DNA from: Amycolatopsis sp. CA-230715
GTDB taxonomy: Bacteria; Actinomycetota; Actinomycetes; Mycobacteriales; Pseudonocardiaceae
NCBI RefSeq assembly: GCF_018736145.1
Contig: NZ_CP059997.1
Span: 1,053,501-1,117,500, forward strand
Length of the DNA: 64,000 nt
Direction: 5' to 3'
The position numbers were made by a program, and so were the translations under genes. Within the stretch, counting starts at the first letter, position 1, and each line of letters begins with the position of its first letter. Below, piece after piece: positions 1 to 7,942 of the stretch. Under the pieces are notes generated by a model. The model saw only the letters and a list, made by a program, of their open reading frames with translations. It was not told the origin of the DNA and searched no databases.

Positions 1-165
1 GAGGTGTACCAGCAGCCCGGCGTCACCGGGATCCCGCTGCGCGGCCTCCCGCCGATGGAGAGCGCGCTGGTCTGGAACGCCAGCCGCGAGTCCGCGATCA
101 TCAGGGCGTTCGCCAAATGCGCCAGCGAGACCCTCGAAACCGTCGAGGGACCGGCCGAGGGCTGA
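1..165 (+). CDS. LysR-family regulator, C-terminal fragment (gene enters from outside the window)
   Basis: The frame is open from base 1 and stops with TGA at 163-165, leaving only the last 54 residues. The fragment contains a short strand-like segment (GIPLRGLPP) followed by ALVWNASRESAIIRAFA, which resembles the end of the effector-binding domain of LysR regulators, where a hydrophobic strand ending in L-V-W precedes the last amphipathic helix. The DNA-binding part is not visible, so the call rests on the tail alone. It lies 99 nt upstream of an efflux-pump gene on the same strand, a common LysR arrangement, but co-regulation is only inferred. Confidence 0.5.
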   Translation, partial: EVYQQPGVTGIPLRGLPPMESALVWNASRESAIIRAFAKCASETLETVEGPAEG

Positions 166-264
166 TCCGGCATTCGCCTGGCTTATCGCTGCGATACGGG
201 AACGGTCGTTGATCCGCCCCTCGCCGTGACCCACGCTTCAGGGCATCGAATCGAGGGAGCGACG

Positions 265-291
265 ATGTACTCACCCAAGGCCGTGGCGTGA
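265..291 (+). CDS. Possible 8-codon leader peptide before the MFS gene
   Basis: An ATG at 265 is preceded at good distance by a strong Shine-Dalgarno sequence (GAGGGAGC, 253-260). The frame MYSPKAVA ends in TGA at 289-291, and this stop overlaps the GTG start (288-290) of the MFS gene as GTGA. The MFS GTG has no Shine-Dalgarno of its own at normal spacing. Translational coupling of the pump to a short leader is a reasonable reading; alternatively the ATG is chance and the pump is misannotated at its 5' end. Confidence 0.35.
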   Translation: MYSPKAVA

Positions 292-1712
292 CCCGGGCGG
301 CGCGCGTGGACGGAGGCGTGCGGCTGTCGGATCCGGCGGCGAGGTGGACGCTGGTCGTCACGGCCGTCGGCTCCGGGCTGGTGCTGCTCGAGGCGACGGT
401 CGTCAACGTGGCTTTGCCCGCGCTGCAACGGGATTTCACCGCGTCGCTGGCGAGTCTGCAGTGGACGGTCAACGCGTTCACCCTGACCTTGTCGGCGTTG
501 ATCCTGCTCGGTGGCGGGCTGGGAGACCGGTTCGGGCGCAGGCGGATCTACCTGGCCGGGACCGTCTGGTTCGCCTGCGCTTCGCTGCTGTGCGGCCTCG
601 CGCCGACCCCGGAGTGGCTGATCGCCGCGCGCGCACTGCAGGGAATCGGCGGGGCACTCGTGGTGCCGGGTTCGCTGGCCCTGATCCAGGACACCTTCCA
701 CCCCGACGACCGCAACCGGGCGCTCGGGTGGTGGTCGGGGCTGAGCGGGGCCGCGGGCGCGCTGGGTCCGCTGCTCGGCGGCGGCCTGGTGGACACGGCA
801 GGGTGGCGCTGGGTGTTCCTGATCAATGTCCCGATCGCCGCGGCACTGGTCGTCGTGCTGGTGGCGCGGGTGCCGGAACGCTACACCGGCACCCGATCCG
901 GCGGGTTCGACGTCCTCGGCGCGGCGACCGCCGCGATCGGTCTCGGCGGCACGACATACGCCCTGACCCAGGGCGGCGGCGACCCGGGCACCGCGGTAGC
1001 GGCGGCGGTCGTCGGGATCGCCGCCCTGCTCGCGTTCTGGTGGATCGAGCGCCGGGGCCGGACGCCGATGCTCCCGCTCGACATGTTCGGGTCACGCCCG
1101 TTCAGCGCCGCCAACCTGACCGCCTTCTTCGTGTACGGCGCGCTGGCCGCGCTGATGTTCGTGCTGCCGATGCAGCTGCAGATCACCGCCGGGTACTCGG
1201 CGCTGGCCACCGGACTGGCGATGGTGCCGCTGACCGCGCTCACCCTGGCGCTCTCCGCCCGGGGCGGGACCCTCGCCGCGCGGCTCGGCCCGCGCGTGCC
1301 GTTGACCGCGGGCTCGGCTGTCTGCGCGCTGGCTCTGCTGCTCGCCACCCGGATCGGAACCAACGCCACCTACCTGACCGACGTGCTGCCCGTCGTCGTC
1401 CTCGTCGGCATCGGCATCCCGCTCGTGACCCCGGCGATCACCGCGACGGTGCTGGCCGCGGTCCCCGGCACCCGCACCGGCATCGCCGGCGCGGTGAACA
1501 ACGGGATAGCCAGAATGGCCGGCCTCCTCGTGGTCGCCGCGCTGCCGCTACTCGCCCGGCTGCCCCAGGACGCCACGGGCGATCGCCTGGCGCTCGACCG
1601 CGGGTTCGACCACAGCATGCTGATGGGCGCCGGCCTGTTCGCCCTCGGCGGGCTCGTCGCGTGGTTCGGGATCCCGCGGCTCGCTACCGGGTGTGCCGCG
1701 GAATCGGCTTAG
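288..1712 (+). CDS. MFS drug efflux transporter, DHA2 (EmrB/QacA) family
   Basis: A 474-residue inner-membrane protein with about 14 hydrophobic segments, the usual size of the 14-helix drug:H+ antiporters. The first helix carries the family pattern L-E-A-T-V-V-N-V-A-L-P near residues 34-44, and the loop 2-3 signature GGLGDRFGRRR lies at about 76-86. Such pumps export hydrophobic or cationic antibiotics and dyes using the proton gradient; the substrate cannot be read from sequence. The GTG start overlaps the stop of a short upstream reading frame, and the gene follows a LysR-type remnant. The next gene starts 33 nt downstream. Confidence 0.85.
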   Translation: MTRAARVDGGVRLSDPAARWTLVVTAVGSGLVLLEATVVNVALPALQRDFTASLASLQWTVNAFTLTLSALILLGGGLGDRFGRRRIYLAGTVWFACASLLCGLAPTPEWLIAARALQGIGGALVVPGSLALIQDTFHPDDRNRALGWWSGLSGAAGALGPLLGGGLVDTAGWRWVFLINVPIAAALVVVLVARVPERYTGTRSGGFDVLGAATAAIGLGGTTYALTQGGGDPGTAVAAAVVGIAALLAFWWIERRGRTPMLPLDMFGSRPFSAANLTAFFVYGALAALMFVLPMQLQITAGYSALATGLAMVPLTALTLALSARGGTLAARLGPRVPLTAGSAVCALALLLATRIGTNATYLTDVLPVVVLVGIGIPLVTPAITATVLAAVPGTRTGIAGAVNNGIARMAGLLVVAALPLLARLPQDATGDRLALDRGFDHSMLMGAGLFALGGLVAWFGIPRLATGCAAESA

Positions 1713-1745
1713 CGCTCGCGGGTCCGCGTTGGTAGGAATCGAGGT

Positions 1746-2453
1746 ATGGATTCCGCCGAGCTCCGCCTCCGGTTCGATGCACTGACGACCGCCCACCTCG
1801 CCGACGGATGTGTTCGCGCCGGTGTCCCGGTGCGCTGCGCGCCCGCGGGAACGCACAGCGCGGTGCCCGGCGGCCGCATCGCGGGGCGGGTCCTTCCCGC
1901 TCGGCACGTCGGCAGCGTCGACGTGTTCTTGGAGGCCTACGACTCGGCGGCGCCCGGTGACGTGCTGGTCGTCGACAACGGCGGAAGGCTCGACGAGAGC
2001 TGCGTCGGGGACCTGGCCGTGCTGGAGGCCAGGGGCGCGGGAGTGGCGGGCGTGGTGATCTGGGGGCTGCACCGCGACAGCGCGGACATCCGCGCGATCG
2101 GGTTGCCGGTGTTCAGCCTCGGCTCGCTGCCCACCGGCCCGCTCAGCGTCGGCGAGCGCCCGGCGGACGCGTTGACCTCCGCCGTGGTCGGCGAGTGGAC
2201 GGTCGGCCGCGACGACGTGGTCTTCGGTGACGACGACGGTGTGCTGTTCGTCCCGCTGGCCGAAGCGGGCGAGGTGCTGACGCGGGCCGAAGCCATCCGC
2301 GACACCGAGCGGCGCCAGGCCGAGCGGATCGTCGCCGGGGCCTCCCTGCGCGACCAGGTGGGTTTCGACGCCTACCTGACCGCGCGACGGGAGCGCCCCG
2401 CGCTCACCTTCCGCGAACACCTGCGCGCCGTCGGCGGCGCGATCGAGGAATGA
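1746..2453 (+). CDS. RraA-like protein (possible HMG/CHA aldolase or oxaloacetate decarboxylase)
   Basis: 235 residues of the RraA / class II pyruvate aldolase fold. The segment GDVLVVDNGG and, about 35 residues later, VVIWGLHRDSADI show the family's phosphate or substrate loop and the conserved R-D pair that holds the divalent metal in 4-hydroxy-4-methyl-2-oxoglutarate aldolases. E. coli RraA inhibits RNase E by direct binding, but many actinobacterial homologues with the R-D pair are metal-dependent aldolases or decarboxylases, which I consider more likely here. GGAATCGAGGT precedes the ATG. The gene converges on the VOC gene with 4 nt between stops. Confidence 0.75.
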   Translation: MDSAELRLRFDALTTAHLADGCVRAGVPVRCAPAGTHSAVPGGRIAGRVLPARHVGSVDVFLEAYDSAAPGDVLVVDNGGRLDESCVGDLAVLEARGAGVAGVVIWGLHRDSADIRAIGLPVFSLGSLPTGPLSVGERPADALTSAVVGEWTVGRDDVVFGDDDGVLFVPLAEAGEVLTRAEAIRDTERRQAERIVAGASLRDQVGFDAYLTARRERPALTFREHLRAVGGAIEE

Positions 2454-2457
2454 CGGG

Positions 2458-2868
2458 TCAACGCTTCTGGTTGAACCGCAGCAGGTTGCCCGCCGGGTCG
2501 CGGAAGGCGCAGTCGCGGACGCCGTAGGGCTGGTCCATCGGCTCCTGCACGACGTCCGCGCCCGAGGCCTGGATGCGCTCGAACGTCGCGTCGACGTCGT
2601 CGCTGGCGAACAGGACGGCCCGCAGCATGCCCTTGGCGAGGAGTTCGGTCAGCGCTTCCCGGTCGGCGTCGGAGGCGTTCGGGTCGGCGCTCGGCGGTTC
2701 GAGCACGATTTCGAGATCCGGCTGCGCCGGCGAGAACATGGTCACCCAGCGCATGCCCTCGAAGCCGACGTCGTTGCGCACTTCGAGGCCCAGCACGTCG
2801 CGGTAGAACTCGAGCGCCTTGTCGTGGTCGTCGACGGCGATGAAGCAGTGGGAAACTTTGAGGTCCAT
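2458..2868 (-). CDS. VOC (glyoxalase/bleomycin-resistance fold) protein
   Basis: 136 residues forming one vicinal-oxygen-chelate unit. It opens with a strand ending SHCFIAVDDHDKALEFYRDVLG, contains a central DDVDATFERIQASGADV helix-strand, and ends CAFRDPAGNLLRF, which is the standard second half-module. The family includes glyoxalases, dioxygenases and metal-binding resistance proteins; no substrate can be assigned. The gene starts 10 nt after the AraC-type gene and is probably co-transcribed with it. Confidence 0.8.
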   Translation of the reverse strand: MDLKVSHCFIAVDDHDKALEFYRDVLGLEVRNDVGFEGMRWVTMFSPAQPDLEIVLEPPSADPNASDADREALTELLAKGMLRAVLFASDDVDATFERIQASGADVVQEPMDQPYGVRDCAFRDPAGNLLRFNQKR

Positions 2869-2878
2869 GGGAAGGACA

Positions 2879-3307
2879 CTAAGTGCCGCTCGGGCGCTTC
2901 GCTTCTCGATTCCTGATCGGTCGCGTGTGGATCTTCGCGAAGCACGCCGGGATGGGCGCGCCCGCGTCGTGGTTCCGCGCGCGGTAGGCGCTCGGGCTCT
3001 CGCCGACCAGCTCGCTGAACCGTGAGCTGAACGTGCCGAGCGACGAGCAGCCCACCGCGAAGCACACCTCGGTGACCGACAGCTCCCCCAGCCGCAGGAG
3101 CGCCTTCGCCCGCTCGATCCGGCGGGTCATCAGGTAGCTGTAGGGCGTCTCCCCGAACGCCGCGCGGAAGCTGCGGGAGAAGTGGCCCGGTGACATGAGC
3201 GCGTCGCGCGCGAGCGCGGGCACGTCCAGCGGCTGCGCGTAATCGCGGTCCATCCGGTCCCGTGCCCGGCGGAGGCGGACCAGGTCGTCGAGGGTCACGC
3301 GCTCCAT
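2879..3307 (-). CDS. AraC-type HTH transcriptional regulator, short form
   Basis: About 142 residues consisting almost entirely of the AraC DNA-binding domain: first helix-turn-helix around DVPALARDALMSPGHFSR, then RIERAKALLR and second motif VGCSSLGTFSSRFSE, near residues 20-115. There is no N-terminal ligand domain, so the protein either responds through a partner or binds constitutively. The tail is basic. A GTG five codons upstream (3322) is an alternative start; I prefer the ATG giving MERVTLDDL. It sits 45 nt behind the thioredoxin gene and immediately before the VOC gene, which is its likeliest target. Confidence 0.8.
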   Translation of the reverse strand: MERVTLDDLVRLRRARDRMDRDYAQPLDVPALARDALMSPGHFSRSFRAAFGETPYSYLMTRRIERAKALLRLGELSVTEVCFAVGCSSLGTFSSRFSELVGESPSAYRARNHDAGAPIPACFAKIHTRPIRNREAKRPSGT

Positions 3308-3352
3308 GGTCACACACCACACCCGGTGACCGCTCGTGTTCGGACCGCGTGG

Positions 3353-3700
3353 TCACGCTTCGAGCGCGGTGTCCACTTCGGACAGCAATCGCGCCTTCGG
3401 CCGCGCGCCGACGAACGCCCGCACCGGCTCGCCGTCGCGGAACAGCATGATCGTCGGCAGCGACATCACCCGGTAGTCCCGCATGGTCACCGGGTTCTCG
3501 TCGGTGTTGATGCTGACCACGGTGAGGTCACCGGCGCGTTCGCGCGCGATCTCGGCGAGTACCGGGCTGATCATGCGGCACGGCGGGCACCACTGCGCCC
3601 AGAAGTCCACCAGCACCGGTTTCCCGTGGTCCAGCACCTCCGCGGCGAAGGTCTCGTCGGTGATCGCGAGGACCTCGGCCGTGCGTTCGGTGGTCGACAT
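3353..3700 (-). CDS. trxA: Thioredoxin with atypical CPPC active site
   Basis: 115 residues with the thioredoxin fold: VLVDFWAQW before the active site, C38-P-P-C41, and the cis-proline segment SLPTIMLF near 75-82. Canonical thioredoxins have CGPC; CPPC shifts the redox properties and is seen in some specialised or TlpA-like proteins, but this one has no signal peptide or anchor and should be cytosolic. The ATG at 3700 has AAGGAGC six bases upstream; the open frame continues upstream but has no better start. It begins 11 nt after the MerR gene, so the two form an operon and the MerR protein probably controls it. Confidence 0.88.
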   Translation of the reverse strand: MSTTERTAEVLAITDETFAAEVLDHGKPVLVDFWAQWCPPCRMISPVLAEIARERAGDLTVVSINTDENPVTMRDYRVMSLPTIMLFRDGEPVRAFVGARPKARLLSEVDTALEA

Positions 3701-3711
3701 GGATCGCTCCT

Positions 3712-4104
3712 TCACTCGGTCCCCGCGACGGGGACGCGGCACGGATCGGGCTGTTTCGCGAGCGCCTCGGCGAGCTTCGCCAGCAGGCTCGCGCGGACAT
3801 CGCCGAGCCTGCCGAGCAGCGCGTCGACCTCGGCGAGCTTGCGCTCGTAGACCTCGATCGAATCGGCGCACGAGTCACCGGTTTCGTGCCCGGCGCGCAG
3901 GCACTCCACGAACGGGCGGGTCTCGTCGAGGCTGAAACCGATGGCCTGCAGCGTCTGGATCTCGGTGACGAGCCGGTAGTCCCGCTCGCCGTAGTCCCGG
4001 TAGCCGTTGGCCGAGCGGCCCGCTTCGAGCAGGCCCTGTGCCTCGTAGAACCGCAGTGCGCGGGCGGTCGTCCCGGTCCGCTTCGCGAGCTCGCTGATCC
4101 GCAT
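3712..4104 (-). CDS. MerR-family transcriptional regulator
   Basis: 130 residues. The N-terminal winged helix begins MRISELAKRTGTTARALRFY and continues GYRDYGERDYRLV, typical of MerR proteins; the middle is a dimerisation helix. Three cysteines (C68, C79 and one near 120 in the tail) could serve redox or metal sensing, which would fit the thioredoxin gene that follows 11 nt downstream, but the exact metal-site patterns of CueR, ZntR or SoxR are absent. Dyad sequences lie just upstream of the start. MerR proteins usually activate by untwisting a long promoter spacer. Confidence 0.85.
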   Translation of the reverse strand: MRISELAKRTGTTARALRFYEAQGLLEAGRSANGYRDYGERDYRLVTEIQTLQAIGFSLDETRPFVECLRAGHETGDSCADSIEVYERKLAEVDALLGRLGDVRASLLAKLAEALAKQPDPCRVPVAGTE

Positions 4105-4110
4105 GGACCG

Positions 4111-4136
4111 AGCGTAAACGTTGACGCCGAGGTCAA
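4111..4136 (-). promoter_or_regulatory. Nested dyads and -10 element at the MerR-trx promoter
   Basis: Read on the minus strand, TTGAC-N6-GTCAA occupies 4136-4121 and overlaps a second near-palindrome, GCGT-N-AACGTT-N-ACGC, at 4128-4111. A -10-like TACGCT (4116-4111) lies 6 nt before the MerR ATG, and no Shine-Dalgarno is present, so transcription probably starts at or beside the start codon. The dyads are the obvious MerR binding site. The TTGACC/TACGCT distance is short for a standard promoter, so the true -35 is uncertain. Confidence 0.5.
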
Positions 4137-4161
4137 GGAAAGCTCGACCGGGGAAGGAAAC

Positions 4162-4200
4162 CGGCGCCGCACGGGTGCGCAGGAACCCGGCGCGGCGCCG
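4162..4200 (-). terminator. Hairpin downstream of the first SGNH hydrolase gene
   Basis: Perfect 9-bp arms CGGCGCCGC (4162-4170) and GCGGCGCCG (4192-4200) enclose an inner CGGGT/ACCCG pair. It starts 6 nt after the hydrolase stop and separates that gene from the divergently placed MerR promoter. There is no U-tract, as is common for actinomycete terminators. Confidence 0.5.
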
Positions 4201-4206
4201 AGTCGA

Positions 4207-5454
4207 TCAGAGGTCGGCGAGCCGCACGGCGGCCGCCATCGCCTCGTATCCCGCGTCGCTCGGGTGCAGGTGGTCACCGCTGTCGTAGGCGGCGAGCAGC
4301 CGGTCCGGGTTCGCCGGGTCACCGAGCGCGCGGTCGTAATCGGCCACGGCGTCGTACTCGCCCGAGGTCCGGATCCACTCGTTGAGCGCCTTCCGGACCG
4401 CTTCACCGCGCTCGGTGTAGTAGCCCGCCCCCACGAACGGCGTCAGCGTGGCGCCGATCGCCTTGATGCCCTTCGCGTGCGCCTTCTTGATCAGCTCGCG
4501 GTGCCCGGCGATCAGCTGCTCCGCGGTCACCTCCGGGTTCGGCACGAAGCAGTCGCCGATCGCGGTCGCGCTGGAGCCGATGTCGTTGATCCCTTCGAGC
4601 ACGATCACCGACCGCACGTCCGGCCGCTCGACGACGTCGCGCTCGAACCGCGCGGTGGCCTTCTCCCCGAAGCATGTCGAATCGTTCAGCACGCGGTTAC
4701 CGCCGATGCCTTCGTTCAGCACGCCGAAGCGCCCGTGCAACCGCTCGGCGAGCCGGTCGGGGTAGCGCCGGTTCTCGTCCACAGTGGACCCATAACCCTC
4801 GGTGATCGAGTCGCCGAAGGCGACCACGGTGTCCCGCACCAGCGGCGGCCCCAGCACGTCGATCCCGCTCAGGAGGTACCCCGACGCGGAAATGTCGGTG
4901 AAGGCGGCGGCGCCGGTATCGGCAGTGCGGTCGCCCTGCGCCCGGTACGACGCCGCGTTGGTCATCGCGTGGAAGGTGACCGGGCCGGTCGGCGCCGCGA
5001 AGTACAGCGTGACGGTGAGCCGGTCGAGCGGTGAGACCGGCAGCAGCGCGGGATCGCTCACGATCTCCCCGCCCGCCGGGATCGCCACCGACCGCGCCAG
5101 CCCGAAGGTGAGCGGGCGCACCGTGCCCTCGCGCACCGCGGCCCCCTCGCCGGAACGGGCCACCGTGGCACCGGTGACGCGCAGCGGCGCCTTGCCGTAG
5201 GTGTTGGCGAGCCGGACCCGCACGGCGGGCCCGCCCGCGCTCAGGCGCGCTATCTGGCGCACGCTCTGCTCCGCGAACCCCTGCACCGACCAGTTCTCCC
5301 CCAGCCCGGTGCCCGGCGCCTGCGGCGAGGACGCCCAAGTCCCCGTCCACAGTCCGAGCCCGGCGGGCGCGGCCTCCGCCGTCGTCGCCCCGAGCAGGCC
5401 CGTCGTCAGCACGGCGGCACTCGCCACCGCCAGCAGTCTCCTGCCAAGTTTCAT
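4207..5454 (-). CDS. Secreted SGNH/GDSL-family hydrolase
   Basis: 415 residues with a Sec signal peptide: basic MKLGRR, a hydrophobic core and a TAEAA-type cleavage site near residue 29. An N-terminal beta-rich domain precedes the catalytic SGNH domain, whose block I is AFGDSITEGYG (Ser near 215), block III EGINDIG, and block V DSGDHLHPSDAGY near the C-terminus. The class hydrolyses esters of sugars, lipids or cell-wall polymers outside the cell; the substrate is unknown. A paralogue of the same architecture lies at 14848-16041. The start was set at the signal peptide; the frame extends upstream without a usable start. It follows the glucosylglycerate-type hydrolase gene by 65 nt but has its own promoter candidate with the RecA-NDp pattern. 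Confidence 0.88.
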   Translation of the reverse strand: MKLGRRLLAVASAAVLTTGLLGATTAEAAPAGLGLWTGTWASSPQAPGTGLGENWSVQGFAEQSVRQIARLSAGGPAVRVRLANTYGKAPLRVTGATVARSGEGAAVREGTVRPLTFGLARSVAIPAGGEIVSDPALLPVSPLDRLTVTLYFAAPTGPVTFHAMTNAASYRAQGDRTADTGAAAFTDISASGYLLSGIDVLGPPLVRDTVVAFGDSITEGYGSTVDENRRYPDRLAERLHGRFGVLNEGIGGNRVLNDSTCFGEKATARFERDVVERPDVRSVIVLEGINDIGSSATAIGDCFVPNPEVTAEQLIAGHRELIKKAHAKGIKAIGATLTPFVGAGYYTERGEAVRKALNEWIRTSGEYDAVADYDRALGDPANPDRLLAAYDSGDHLHPSDAGYEAMAAAVRLADL

Positions 5455-5485
5455 GTCCACCCCATCCGTCGTTCCGATGGGTCGG

Positions 5486-5508
5486 ATCGTAGCGCCGGGC
5501 ACCGACAA
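5486..5508 (-). promoter_or_regulatory. RecA-NDp (PafBC-type) promoter match before the SGNH hydrolase
   Basis: On the minus strand TTGTCGGTG (5508-5500), exactly 8 nt, then TACGAT (5491-5486). This fits the mycobacterial RecA-NDp consensus tTGTCRgtg-N8-TAnnnT at every conserved position. Transcription would begin near 5479, about 25 nt before the ATG, which has GGGGTGG as ribosome binding site. The motif sits in the short gap after the preceding operon, so it would give the hydrolase its own, damage-responsive expression. Confidence 0.6.
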
Positions 5509-5519
5509 TCCGGCGCGGA

Positions 5520-6860
5520 TCATAACGCGCAGAGCCAGTCGAGCACCACGGCCGCGGTCCACGACTGGTTCCGGCTGCCGAGCTGTTCCCCGGTGAACGG
5601 CTCGTAGTACTCGCCGAACGCACCGTCGCCGGTCAGCTTGAGCCCCGCGTCGCGCAACGCCCGCGCCCGGTCCCGGTTCCCGCCGTGCCCGAACGCCCAG
5701 CCGAACAGCCAGGCCACCACCGGCCACTGCGGCCCCCGCCAGTACTGGCGCGCGTTGAACCCCGGCCGCATGGGCGAAACCGACGGCGGCACCGGCGCGA
5801 GCAGGCCGGGGTGCCCGCACCACCGTTCACTGTCCCATGTGGACAGCAGGCGGCCATCGGCTTCCCCGCACAGCAGCGGGGAAAACCCGGCGATGCTTTC
5901 CGTGTCGAGCCACCGGCCGGTGCGGAGATCGCGGTCCCTGGCGAGCCCGGACACCGGGTGGCAGCTCGCCGCGACCGCCTCGCGGGCGTTCTTCGCCCAC
6001 GCGCGGAGCCGGTCGAGCTGCCCGGCCGGGGCGCCCACTTCGTCGCCGAGCCCGGCGAGCACTTCGCAGGACAGCGCGAACAAGGCCGTGATGAACACAT
6101 CGCCGACCAGGAAGCTCGACCGGCGGACCACCTCAGCCGAGTCGTACCCCGCCTGGCGCATCTCCTCGATCAGCCACAGGTAGCGGTCGTACTCGGCGTC
6201 GCTCGGCCGTTCGACCGGATCGGCCACCCGCGCGAGGTCCTGGCGCACGTACGGCAGCAGCCCGGCACCGGGGCGCACCCCCGAATACGGCACGTCCCAG
6301 CGCGGCGAGTTGTCCATTCCGGACTCCCAGCCGTGCACGATCGCGACGAGCCCGCTCTCGCCAGGCATCCGGTAGTCCACCAGCCAGCGGTGCCACTCGA
6401 ACAGCGCGGGCCAGATCCGCGCGGCGAACCGAGCCGCCGCCGCGGCATCCTCCACTGTGGACGTGCGCGCGATGTCGAGCACGCGGCGCACCGCGATCGC
6501 GTGCACCGGGGGCTGGCAGATCCCCGACGTGCGCACGTGCCCCGGCCCGTCGACGGCCGTGTCGGTGCCCCAGCGGTCGGGGCCGGGGAAGTACGCGGCG
6601 TCCGGTTCGGACGCGGTGAACACGATGTGCGGCACCATCCCGTTGCGCCACTGCGCGGCGAACAGCGTGTCCAGCTCGGCGATCGCCCTGTCCACGTCGA
6701 CGTGCGCGAGCCCGATCGAGATGAACGCGGCGTCCCAGCTCCACATGTGCGGGTACAGCTCGGGCGCGGCGGTGATCACGGTGCCGGTGTCGTTGTCGCG
6801 CAGGACCTTCGCCGCGCGCGCGGCGAGCGTGGCGGGCGAATAGCGGACGCGGGCCGTCAT
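5520..6860 (-). CDS. ggh: GH63-type alpha-glycosidase, probable glucosylglycerate hydrolase
   Basis: 446 residues of the (alpha/alpha)6-barrel GH63/trehalase-like class, cytosolic. The segment HMWSWDAAF puts an aspartate at residue 43, ESGMDNS puts the candidate general acid Asp at 183, and GEYYEPFTGE puts a glutamate at 420. From memory the characterised mycobacterial glucosylglycerate hydrolase has key residues Asp43, Asp182 and Glu419 in a protein of this length, an almost residue-for-residue fit. That enzyme splits glucosylglycerate (and mannosylglycerate) to the hexose and glycerate. The ATG overlaps the stop of the ABC ATPase gene (ATGA), so it is translationally coupled and is the last gene of the importer operon. 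The longer upstream frame is only overlap with the ATPase. Other alpha-glycoside substrates remain possible. Confidence 0.75.
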   Translation of the reverse strand: MTARVRYSPATLAARAAKVLRDNDTGTVITAAPELYPHMWSWDAAFISIGLAHVDVDRAIAELDTLFAAQWRNGMVPHIVFTASEPDAAYFPGPDRWGTDTAVDGPGHVRTSGICQPPVHAIAVRRVLDIARTSTVEDAAAAARFAARIWPALFEWHRWLVDYRMPGESGLVAIVHGWESGMDNSPRWDVPYSGVRPGAGLLPYVRQDLARVADPVERPSDAEYDRYLWLIEEMRQAGYDSAEVVRRSSFLVGDVFITALFALSCEVLAGLGDEVGAPAGQLDRLRAWAKNAREAVAASCHPVSGLARDRDLRTGRWLDTESIAGFSPLLCGEADGRLLSTWDSERWCGHPGLLAPVPPSVSPMRPGFNARQYWRGPQWPVVAWLFGWAFGHGGNRDRARALRDAGLKLTGDGAFGEYYEPFTGEQLGSRNQSWTAAVVLDWLCAL

Positions 6861-7924
6861 CCGTCCTCCAGCCGGAGCCGCGTTTCGGGGTCGTACCAGC
6901 GGCAGCGGGCGGCGGGCAGGCTCAGGCGCAGTTCGGTTCCCTGGTCCGCGTCGAACCCGGCTGGCGCGGTGATCTTCAGCCGCTGCCCGCACAGGTCCGC
7001 GGTCAGCAGGGTCGACGAGCCGAGCGGTTCCAGCACGGTGAGCGCGGCGACCAGATCGCCCGCCCCGGCCTCGACCGCCTCCGGCCGGACGCCGAGCGTC
7101 ACCGGTTTCCCTTGGTACGACCGGAGGAACTCGGGTGCGGGCACTGACTGGCCGCCGAGGTCGACGGTCCCGTCCTCGGTCACGCGGCCGGCCAGGAAGT
7201 TCATCGGCGGGCTGCCGAGGAACCCGCCGACGAACTCGTCCGCCGGATCGTCGTACACCGCGACCGGCGCGCCGCACTGCGCGATCCGGCCGCCGCGCAG
7301 CACCGCCACCCGGTCCCCCAGCGACAGCGCTTCGACCTGGTCGTGCGTGACGTACAGCGTGGTGGTGCCGAGCTCGCCGACGAGCTTCTTCAGCTCCGCG
7401 CGGAACGACAGCCGCAGCAGGGCGTCCAAATTGGACAGCGGCTCGTCCATCAGCAGCAGGTCCGCGTCCATCACGATCGCGCGCGCGACCGCCACGCGCT
7501 GGCGCTGGCCGCCGGAGAGCTTCGCGGGCAGCCGATCGAGATAGGGCTTGAGCTGCAACAGATCCGCGGCCCAGTCGACCTTGCGGCGCACCTCGTCCGC
7601 GGGCACGCCCCGCACCTTCAACCCGAAGCCGATGTTGTCGGCGACCTTCCGGTGCGGGAACACCGCGTAGGACTGGAAGACCATGGACAGGTTGCGGTGC
7701 CGCGGTTCGAGGTAGGTGACGTCGCGGCCGCCGAGCACGACCTGCCCGGAGTCCGGGGTCTCCAGCCCGGCGACCATGCGCAGCAACGTCGTCTTGCCGC
7801 AGCCGGACGGGCCGAGCAGCACCATGAACTCGCCGTCGGCGACTTCGAGCGAGACCGCGTCGGTCGCCCGCTCGGCCTGGCCCGGATAGGTCTTGACGAG
7901 CTCGTGCAGCACGAGATCAGCCAC
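6857..7924 (-). CDS. Sugar ABC transporter ATPase (UgpC/MsiK type)
   Basis: 355 residues. Walker A GPSGCGKTT lies near 38-46, the Q-loop in VFQSYAVFPH, signature LSGGQRQR near 134-141, Walker B LLLMDEPLSNLDA, and the switch histidine in YVTHDQ. A C-terminal OB/TOBE-like regulatory domain follows from about residue 240, as in CUT1-family ATPases that power carbohydrate uptake. The GTG start has GGAGGG upstream. It lies 18 nt behind the second permease and overlaps the hydrolase gene by 4 nt, so the ATPase is dedicated to this operon rather than being the shared MsiK. Confidence 0.92.
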   Translation of the reverse strand: MADLVLHELVKTYPGQAERATDAVSLEVADGEFMVLLGPSGCGKTTLLRMVAGLETPDSGQVVLGGRDVTYLEPRHRNLSMVFQSYAVFPHRKVADNIGFGLKVRGVPADEVRRKVDWAADLLQLKPYLDRLPAKLSGGQRQRVAVARAIVMDADLLLMDEPLSNLDALLRLSFRAELKKLVGELGTTTLYVTHDQVEALSLGDRVAVLRGGRIAQCGAPVAVYDDPADEFVGGFLGSPPMNFLAGRVTEDGTVDLGGQSVPAPEFLRSYQGKPVTLGVRPEAVEAGAGDLVAALTVLEPLGSSTLLTADLCGQRLKITAPAGFDADQGTELRLSLPAARCRWYDPETRLRLEDG

Positions 7925-7942
7925 GTGCCCTCCTCCCCTGCT

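Noticed and set aside
3353..3871. Longer 172-residue version of the thioredoxin
   Set aside because: The extra N-terminus is Arg-rich and lies over the MerR gene; the ATG at 3700 has a good ribosome site and begins the thioredoxin fold.
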